Below are positions 7,558-11,941 of a stretch of 11,941 nt of DNA, in pieces. Numbering within the stretch: position 1 is the first letter of the stretch; every line of letters begins with the position of its first letter. Source of the stretch: Planctomycetota bacterium (lineage in GTDB: Bacteria; Planctomycetota; UBA1135; UBA2386). The notes beneath the pieces are model-generated. The model was given only the letters and a program-made list of their open reading frames with translations. It had not been told where the DNA came from and ran no database searches. The stretch is from NCBI GenBank assembly GCA_023433825.1, contig JAEYTU010000034.1, positions 1 through 11,941 on the forward strand. Reading direction: 5' to 3'. A program made the position numbers and the translations under genes.

Positions 7558-7563
7558 TAGGCT
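7558..7563 (+). promoter_or_regulatory. Candidate -10 element for the His/Cys-rich protein gene
   Basis: TAGGCT followed by CCGCGG lies 16 nt after TTGCAA (7536-7541), which matches 4 of 6 bases of a -35. The predicted transcript would start near 7570, about 20 nt before GTG 7591. The TAG here is also an in-frame stop that rules out an earlier start for the downstream gene. Confidence 0.35.
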
Positions 7564-7590
7564 CCGCGGCTTCGTCGCGAAACCGAAGCC

Positions 7591-8010
7591 GTGATCCACC
7601 TGCCGCGCACCGCCGACCGTCGTCGCAGCCTCTGTTGGCTCGCGTTGCTCGCGTTCGCGCTGCACGTGCTGCTGCCGTTGCTGCACCGTCACCGGCCGGT
7701 CGACGACCCGAAGCCCCCGGCCGCCGCGTGCGCCTGTGGCCACGATCACGCGCCGGCGCATGCAGGCGGCGGCGACGACGCGACCGAACGCGCGCCCGAC
7801 CCGCGATCGCCGAGTGCCGGCGTCGCGATCGAGTGCTTCGCGTGCCGGTGGTTGCAGCACACGGTGCCGTGGCGCGCACCGCCGGCGGCGTCGCCGTTCG
7901 CCGTCGATGTCGCTCCGCGTCGTGCGGCGGACGCCGCGATCCACGACGGCGAACCGACTCGCGCGCCGCGCGCCACCGCGGCGCGCGATCCGCCGCGTCG
8001 ATCGGTCTGA
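7591..8010 (+). CDS. Small His/Cys-rich membrane-anchored or exported protein, DUF2946-like
   Basis: The 139-residue protein has a basic N-terminus and a hydrophobic segment (about 14-31, LCWLALLAFALHVLLPLLH), then HRHRP and a metal-ligand-rich stretch ACACGHDHAPAHAGG (Cys47, Cys49, His51, His53, His57), a Pro/Asp-rich linker, and ECFAC (Cys82, Cys85). The order 'helix ending LLPLLH-H, then C--C' resembles DUF2946 proteins, small membrane proteins often found near metal-uptake genes; that assignment is tentative. The Arg/Ala-rich tail after about 105 may be disordered. GTG 7591 is the only start after an in-frame TAG at 7558, and no strong ribosome site is seen. A Fur-type operator-like repeat lies just upstream and an ECF sigma gene 81 nt downstream on the same strand, so a metal-handling or sensing role is plausible but unproven. 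Confidence 0.62.
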   Translation: MIHLPRTADRRRSLCWLALLAFALHVLLPLLHRHRPVDDPKPPAAACACGHDHAPAHAGGGDDATERAPDPRSPSAGVAIECFACRWLQHTVPWRAPPAASPFAVDVAPRRAADAAIHDGEPTRAPRATAARDPPRRSV

Positions 8011-8091
8011 CTCCGCGTCTGCGTCCGACCTCGCGAACCGTCCGCGCGCGCCACGTCGCGCACGCGGCGTGCCCTCACATCCACCGCTCCG

Positions 8092-8640
8092 ATGCACAAC
8101 AGTGGCTCCTCCTCCGACACCGCGGCGTTCGCCGCGCTCGTCGATCCCCATCTCGATCGGATGGCGCAGGCGGCGCGCCGGATCCTCCGCTGTCCCGATC
8201 TCGCCGCCGATGCGCTGCAGGAAACGCTCGTCACGCTGTGGCAGCACGGCATGCCGGCCGTCGACCTTCGCGCGTGGCTCGTCCGCACGGTCGTCCACCG
8301 CAGTCTGCATCTGCGTCGCACGCGCCGCCGCGCACTGCGACGCGAACTCGCCTGCACCGACGCCTGTCGTCACGCGCACGAGGATCCGCTCGTGCACGCG
8401 ATCGCACACGAACTAGCGGATGCCTACGACGCCGCGCTCGCTGCGCTGCCGCCGCCACAGCGCGCCGTCGTCGACGGGCGCGATGCGGGACTCGACTACG
8501 ACCGAATCGCGCAGCGGACGGCGATGCCGATCGGGACCGTGCGCTCGCGCCTGCATCGCGCGCGCGCGACGCTGCAGTCGGGACTGCAGCGATTCCGCGA
8601 GCGCGATCGCGCGACGGAGGCGTCGATCGGCGTTCCGTGA
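8092..8640 (+). CDS. ECF-type RNA polymerase sigma factor
   Basis: The 182-residue protein has both conserved ECF sigma regions and no region 1 or 3. Region 2 spans about 10-80, with DLAADALQETLVTLW (core-binding and -10 recognition helix) and LRAWLVRTVVHRSLHLRRTRRR. Region 4 spans about 120-175, with LAALPPPQRAVVDGRDAGLDY, the helix-turn-helix DRIAQRTAMPIGTVRSRLHRAR (written here in part) and -35 contacts expected in the last helix. It would direct RNA polymerase to an alternative promoter set. The ATG start has a fitting length, though no clear ribosome site precedes it. No anti-sigma gene follows; the only same-strand neighbour before it is the His/Cys-rich membrane protein, which has no recognisable anti-sigma fold. 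The 81 nt between them show nothing distinct. Confidence 0.88.
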   Translation: MHNSGSSSDTAAFAALVDPHLDRMAQAARRILRCPDLAADALQETLVTLWQHGMPAVDLRAWLVRTVVHRSLHLRRTRRRALRRELACTDACRHAHEDPLVHAIAHELADAYDAALAALPPPQRAVVDGRDAGLDYDRIAQRTAMPIGTVRSRLHRARATLQSGLQRFRERDRATEASIGVP

Positions 8641-8693
8641 AGGTCACCTTGTCTGGACAGGGTCATCCGACCGTGTTCGGATGCGCGGTCCCG

Positions 8694-9815
8694 ATGCCGT
8701 TCCCGTTCCGATCCTCGCAGCGCGCCTCCCTCGGCGTCGAAATGGAGTTCCAACTCGTCGACGCCACGAGTCTGGACCTGACGCCGGTGTCGCCGGCCGT
8801 GCTCGCGCGCTACGGGGCCTCGAACGGCCGCGTCAAGCCCGAGATCTTCCAGTCGATGATCGAGGTCTGTTCGGACGTCTGCGCGTCGGTCGACGACGCC
8901 GAACGCGACCTTCGGCCGAACCTCGTTCGACTGCACGGCGTCTGCGCGGAACTCGGCGTCGTGCTCGCGACGGCCGGGTCGCATCCGTTCGCGCGGTACG
9001 TCGACCGACTCGTCTATCCGGATGCGCGCTATCGGCAATTGCTCGATCGCAATCGTTGGATCGCGCAGCGCCTGTCGATCTTCGGCGTGCACGTCCACGT
9101 CGGACGCCGCGACGGGGACCACGCCGTTTCGACGATCCACGGACTCGGTGACGCGCTGCCTTGGCTGCTCGCGCTGTCGGCGTCGTCGCCGTTCTGGCAG
9201 GGGAACGACACCGGGCTCGCGTCGTCCCGATCGACGATCTTCGAGGCGATGCCGACCGCCGGGCGTCCGCTGCGCTACGACGACTGGGCGTCGTTCGAAC
9301 GTCTGTTCGACGCGCTCGTCCGCTCCGGGTCGATCGCGTCGATCAAGGACCTCTGGTGGGACGTCCGTCCGCATCCCGACTTCGGGACGATCGAGATCCG
9401 GTTGCTCGACTCGCCGGCGACGTTGACCGAGACGCTCGAACTGGTCGCCGTCGTGCAGTGCCTCGTCGCGCGGATCGACCGCCGAATCGCGTCCGGCGAT
9501 CCGCTGCCGCAACCGGTCGAGTGGGTCAAGCGCGAGAACAAGTGGCGCGCGATGCGCCACGGACTCGCGTGCTCGTTCGTCGTCGACGAAGCAGGCGGAA
9601 CGATCGACGCACGGACGCTGATCCGGCGGGAGCTCGACGACCTCGCCGAGTTCGCCGAGGAACTCGGCTGCGCACCGCGCTTGGCGTCGCTCCGCGGACG
9701 ACTCGACGGCGAACCGGCCTACGAACGTCAGCGACGGATCGCGTCGGCGTCGGGCTTGCCGGCCGTCGTGCGCGATCTGGCGGACCGGCTCGCGGCCGAC
9801 CTCGGCGTCAGCTGA
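8694..9815 (+). CDS. ybdK: YbdK-type carboxylate-amine ligase (glutamate-cysteine ligase family 2)
   Basis: The 373-residue protein matches the length and motif order of E. coli YbdK (372). It begins MPFPF, then the Glu-rich strand LGVEMEFQLV (13-22), then EIFQSMIEV (50-58), a GVHVHVG motif (131-137), SSPFWQGNDTGLASSRS (164-180), WDVRPHPDFGTIEIRLLDSP and ENKWRAMRHGL. The family uses ATP to join a carboxylate to an amine; YbdK shows only weak gamma-glutamate-cysteine ligase activity and its natural substrate is unclear. ATG 8694 is chosen by homology. Two upstream alternatives exist in frame: GTG 8637, which would overlap the sigma gene stop as GTGA, and GTG 8673, which has AGGG 10 nt upstream. 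The longer versions have no family support. It could be co-transcribed with the sigma gene (53-nt gap). Confidence 0.9.
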   Translation: MPFPFRSSQRASLGVEMEFQLVDATSLDLTPVSPAVLARYGASNGRVKPEIFQSMIEVCSDVCASVDDAERDLRPNLVRLHGVCAELGVVLATAGSHPFARYVDRLVYPDARYRQLLDRNRWIAQRLSIFGVHVHVGRRDGDHAVSTIHGLGDALPWLLALSASSPFWQGNDTGLASSRSTIFEAMPTAGRPLRYDDWASFERLFDALVRSGSIASIKDLWWDVRPHPDFGTIEIRLLDSPATLTETLELVAVVQCLVARIDRRIASGDPLPQPVEWVKRENKWRAMRHGLACSFVVDEAGGTIDARTLIRRELDDLAEFAEELGCAPRLASLRGRLDGEPAYERQRRIASASGLPAVVRDLADRLAADLGVS

Positions 9816-9818
9816 CGC
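9805..9818. repeat. 14-bp perfect palindrome carrying both stop codons of convergent genes
   Basis: GCGTCAGCTGACGC reads the same on both strands. The plus TGA (9813-9815) ends the YbdK-type ligase and the minus TGA (9810-9808) ends the EF-P-like gene, so the two coding regions overlap by 8 nt. There is no room for separate terminators between them. Confidence 0.7.
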
Positions 9819-10356
9819 GTTCCTTGAACTCCAACGTCTCGGGATCGAGGCGAACCTTGTCGCCGACGTCGGTCAGCAGGCCGACGCGCACCTTGACGCC
9901 ATTCGTCAGCACGGCGTCCTTCAACCCGGAGCCACCGCCACCGCGCATCGGCGGGGTCGTGTCGGCGACGACGCCGACGACGGTCGCAGGCGTGCTGATC
10001 GTGACGAGCTGTCCGTTGACGTAGAAGCCTTGGTAGCTGTCGGCTTCCCACAGCAGCGCGTCTTCGGCGGCGGCGTGCATGCAGCGCACTTCGTTGCCGT
10101 TCGGGTCGAAGAACACCTCTTCCTCGCCGTCGCGGTACGAGTGCGTCAGCTCGAGCGTCTCGCTGTCGAGGACCTCGTACTTCGAGTCGCCGTGCTCCTT
10201 CAACTCGGTGACTCGACCGGTCTGAAGGTCCTTCAGCTTCATCTGCACGAACAACCGTCGGTCGTTGCGCAGGATGTTCCAGTGGATGACGGTGCACATG
10301 CGACCTTCGTGTCCGACGAGGTCGCCTTTCCGTAGATCGAGGGCGGCGCGCTGCAT
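9808..10356 (-). CDS. efp: Elongation factor P-like protein with atypical tip loop
   Basis: The 182-residue protein has the three-domain EF-P layout. The N-terminal KOW-like domain has LRKGDLVGHEGRMCTVI (8-24) and QMKLKDLQTGRV (38-49). The middle OB domain has YRDGEEEVFFDPNG (74-87). The C-terminal OB domain has TPPMRGGGGSGLKDAVLTNG (134-153) and ends DPETLEFKERV. EF-P binds stalled ribosomes between the P and E sites and relieves polyproline stalling, using a modified Lys34 (E. coli) or Arg32 (Pseudomonas) at the tip of domain I. Here the loop is NILRNDRRLF (27-36), with Asp32 aligned to that residue and no PGKG; two Arg follow. So this is probably a divergent paralogue beside a normal EF-P elsewhere, and the symbol marks the family only. 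It is divergent from the PHP gene and has a good sigma-70-like promoter. Confidence 0.86.
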   Translation of the reverse strand: MQRAALDLRKGDLVGHEGRMCTVIHWNILRNDRRLFVQMKLKDLQTGRVTELKEHGDSKYEVLDSETLELTHSYRDGEEEVFFDPNGNEVRCMHAAAEDALLWEADSYQGFYVNGQLVTISTPATVVGVVADTTPPMRGGGGSGLKDAVLTNGVKVRVGLLTDVGDKVRLDPETLEFKERVS

Positions 10357-10405
10357 GCTGCTCGTGAGTCGACGCAGTGTCTCTGGGTCGACGAAAAGGG
10401 GCGGG

Positions 10406-10435
10406 AGTGTAGCCTTCGCCGCACGTGACGTTCAA
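10406..10435 (-). promoter_or_regulatory. Promoter of the EF-P-like gene
   Basis: On the minus strand TTGAAC (10435-10430) is followed by 18 nt and TACACT (10411-10406), each 4 of 6 to the sigma-70 consensus, with a predicted leader of about 43 nt to ATG 10356. The -35 lies inside the first codons of the PHP gene on the other strand. A plus-strand -10-like TAGCCT (10410-10415) overlaps TACACT by two bases, so the two divergent promoters may compete. Confidence 0.5.
10410..10415 (+). promoter_or_regulatory. Candidate -10 element for the PHP gene, near-leaderless
   Basis: TAGCCT followed by TCGCC stands 9 nt before GTG 10425, so a transcript would begin about 0-5 nt before the start codon. It fits the TAGSST-YCGC pattern. 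No clear -35 is seen, and no ribosome site lies at the right distance, consistent with a leaderless message. Confidence 0.3.
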
Positions 10436-11576
10436 CCGACGCAGATTCGCCCGTGCGCTCGCGATTCTGACTCTCGCCTGCGGCGGCAGCGTCGCCAGCG
10501 GTTGCGCGCTGTTCACGACCGTCGGCGGGCCGGCCGACGGGTTCGTGCCCTATGCGCCGCGACCGGTCGAAGGCACCGACCTGTTCGACTGGAAGGGCGT
10601 CATCCACTGCCATTCGTTCCTGTCGCACGATTCGAAGGGAACGATCCCCGAGATCGCGCGCGCCGCCGAAGCCGTCGGCCTCGACTTCCTGGTCATGACC
10701 GACCATCAGACGCCGCATTCGGTCTCGCGCGGCACGCGCGGCATGGTCGGCAGGACGCTGTTCGTCGTCGGCGCCGAGATGCGGACGGCCGGTGGAACGC
10801 TGCTCGCGTTCCCGCTGCGCCACTACGTCCGGCCGCGGCCGACGATCACCGAGGTCATCGCCGATATTCACCGACAAGGTGGGCTCGCGTTCATCGGCCA
10901 CGCCGAACGGTTCGAGGCGTTCGACGAGCCAGGGCTCGACGGGATCGAGATCCTGAACCTTCACGCGGCGGCCACGGCGGCACCGAAGGGCGCGGTGCTC
11001 GCGCGCGCGCTGTTCACGTCGTTCCGGACGTTCTTCGCGGCGATGCTCGATCGCGACGACGCCGTGTTCGCGGCGTTCGACCGCCAGCTCGCTCGGCGCG
11101 GTCGCTTCCCGCCGATCGGCGGCAACGACGCACACCAGAACGTCGATCTGCTGATCTCGACGATGGGGACCTACGAGGAGCTGTTCCGGGTCCTGACGAC
11201 GCACGTCCTGATGCCGGAACTGACGCAGGACGCGCTCGTCGAAGGGCTGCGACGTGGGCGCTGCTACGTCGTGTTCGACCTGTTTCGCGACGGCACCGGC
11301 TTCGACTTCCGCGCGGTCGCCGGCGGCCGTGTCCACATGCTTGGCGACGAGGTCGAGGCCGCGTCCGACCTCGTGCTGCACGTCCGCACGCCGGCCGATG
11401 CTCGGATCGACCTGATCGCGAACGGCAACGTCGTCGCGACGTCGACCGGCCGATCGTTGACGCTGCGCGCGCCGCCGCCGGGCGTCTACCGCGTCGAAGC
11501 GTGGCTCGACGGCGAACGCCCGTGGATCTTCTCGAGCTCGATCGCGGTCGTCGCCGCGCGGACCAGTTCGCGATAG
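10425..11576 (+). CDS. PHP-domain metal-dependent phosphoesterase, probable lipoprotein
   Basis: The 383-residue protein starts at GTG with a basic N-terminus, a hydrophobic core and VASGC, making Cys27 a likely lipidation site; a twin-Arg-like RRRF (5-8) is present but without a full Tat motif. A PHP (polymerase and histidinol phosphatase) domain follows with its metal ligands in order: HCH (His61, His63), HDSKGT (68-73), MTDHQ (Asp93, His94), GAEM (Glu118), GHAE (His159) and GGNDAH (Asp235, His237). Such enzymes hydrolyse phosphate esters with a multi-metal centre; the substrate here is unknown. The last 90 residues (from about GGRVHMLGDEV) look like a beta-sandwich domain, ending YRVEAWLDGERPW. 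An exported location would place it in the periplasm. Its last 91 nt lie antisense to the aldolase gene. Confidence 0.88.
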   Translation: MTFNRRRFARALAILTLACGGSVASGCALFTTVGGPADGFVPYAPRPVEGTDLFDWKGVIHCHSFLSHDSKGTIPEIARAAEAVGLDFLVMTDHQTPHSVSRGTRGMVGRTLFVVGAEMRTAGGTLLAFPLRHYVRPRPTITEVIADIHRQGGLAFIGHAERFEAFDEPGLDGIEILNLHAAATAAPKGAVLARALFTSFRTFFAAMLDRDDAVFAAFDRQLARRGRFPPIGGNDAHQNVDLLISTMGTYEELFRVLTTHVLMPELTQDALVEGLRRGRCYVVFDLFRDGTGFDFRAVAGGRVHMLGDEVEAASDLVLHVRTPADARIDLIANGNVVATSTGRSLTLRAPPPGVYRVEAWLDGERPWIFSSSIAVVAARTSSR

Positions 11577-11941
11577 CGCGCGGCGCGCGCACGGACCGCG
11601 TCGAACCGCCGCGCGGCGAGGTCGCCGGCGTCGAACAGGTTGCCGACGAAACCGACGCCGAACGCGCCCGCGGCGAGATAGGCGGCGACGTTCGCCTCGG
11701 TCACGCCACTCGTCGGGAAGATCTTGAGGAACGGCAACGGCCCCAAGCACGCCTTCAGATACTCGGGCCCGTTCGCCGGGCCGGGGAACAGCTTGACGAT
11801 GTCGGCGCCGGCGCGGTGCGCGGTCATCATCTCGGTCGGCGTGAACGTGCCCGGCACCGACACCAGGTCGTGCTGGCGGCAGAAGGTGATCACCTGCGGA
11901 TCGGTGACCGGCGAGACCAGGAAGCGCGCGCCGGCCGCCAT
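11486..11941 (-). CDS. eda: KDPG/KHG aldolase, C-terminal part (runs off the window)
   Basis: The 151 visible residues cover the C-terminal two thirds of a class I 2-keto-3-deoxy-6-phosphogluconate / 4-hydroxy-2-oxoglutarate aldolase (E. coli Eda is 213). Motifs are GARFLVSPVTDPQV, VPGTFTPTEMMTAHRAGAD, IVKLFPGPANGPEYLKA with the Schiff-base Lys in VKLFP, and FPTSGVTEANVAAYLAAGAFGVGFVG, the phosphate-binding region. It cleaves the keto-acid to pyruvate and an aldehyde, as in the Entner-Doudoroff pathway. The Met at the window edge is an internal residue, since about 60 N-terminal residues, including the catalytic Glu, should lie outside. The tail after ELVRA runs about 20 residues longer than usual, up to TAG 11486, and overlaps the PHP gene by 91 nt. 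Confidence 0.9.
   Translation of the reverse strand: MAAGARFLVSPVTDPQVITFCRQHDLVSVPGTFTPTEMMTAHRAGADIVKLFPGPANGPEYLKACLGPLPFLKIFPTSGVTEANVAAYLAAGAFGVGFVGNLFDAGDLAARRFDAVRARAARYRELVRAATTAIELEKIHGRSPSSHASTR

Noticed and set aside
5608..8409. A 933-codon open frame on the minus strand
   Set aside because: It is antisense to the repeat protein, the His/Cys-rich protein and the sigma factor, and its product is Arg-rich low-complexity sequence without any family motif, typical of a shadow frame in GC-rich DNA.
8637..8693. GTG 8637 as the start of the YbdK-type gene, giving a GTGA overlap with the sigma gene
   Set aside because: Coupling would be neat, but family homology starts at ATG 8694 (MPFPF, like MPLPDF in E. 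coli), and GGAGG lies 16 nt from the GTG, too far for a ribosome site.
10239..11750. A 503-codon minus-strand frame opposite the PHP gene
   Set aside because: The translation is Arg-rich with no motifs, while the opposite strand carries a complete PHP metal site.
1..11941. CRISPR array, transposon ends, integrase, phage or toxin-antitoxin genes
   Set aside because: No regularly spaced repeats, transposase motifs or small paired toxin genes were found on reading both strands.

Overview
The window is a dense, high-GC bacterial chromosome segment with ten genes, mostly short intergenic gaps, GTG as well as ATG starts, and many exported proteins. Signal-peptide or lipoprotein-like repeat proteins, an arsenosugar-type radical SAM gene and a divergent extra EF-P suggest an environmental bacterium, possibly a planctomycete. 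That lineage call is inference from style and gene content; no rRNA or other phylogenetic marker is present.

Left third (minus strand, about 4839 down to 3): four genes packed as one apparent operon. In transcription order they are a beta-propeller-like lipoprotein, a secreted protein of unknown function with two Cys pairs, an ArsS-type radical SAM enzyme, and a membrane-bound family 2 glycosyltransferase of the cellulose/mannan-synthase type. Gaps are 7 nt, a 4-nt ATGA overlap and 37 nt; three of the four genes have a GGAG ribosome site 5-6 nt from the start. No arsM is visible, but the left edge cuts the neighbourhood just after the glycosyltransferase.

Middle (about 4991 to 8640): a small DUF2007-like protein with a C-terminal membrane helix (minus) stands divergent to a large secreted protein built from TGRWH-type repeats (plus). 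Next come a small His/Cys-rich membrane-anchored protein, preceded by an inverted repeat resembling a Fur-family (Nur-like) operator, and an ECF sigma factor with no anti-sigma gene beside it.

Right third (8694 to 11941): a YbdK-type carboxylate-amine ligase meets an EF-P-like gene tail to tail with an 8-nt overlap. The EF-P-like protein lacks the usual modifiable Lys/Arg in its tip loop and is divergent from a PHP-domain phosphoesterase lipoprotein. The PHP gene overlaps, tail to tail by 91 nt, a KDPG/KHG aldolase gene that runs off the right edge.

The strongest points for follow-up are the arsS operon with two exported partners and a membrane glycosyltransferase, the unusual EF-P tip, the metal-regulator-like operator before the His/Cys protein, and a shared -10-like motif seen before five starts. 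No CRISPR array, tRNA, rRNA, transposase or integrase was seen.
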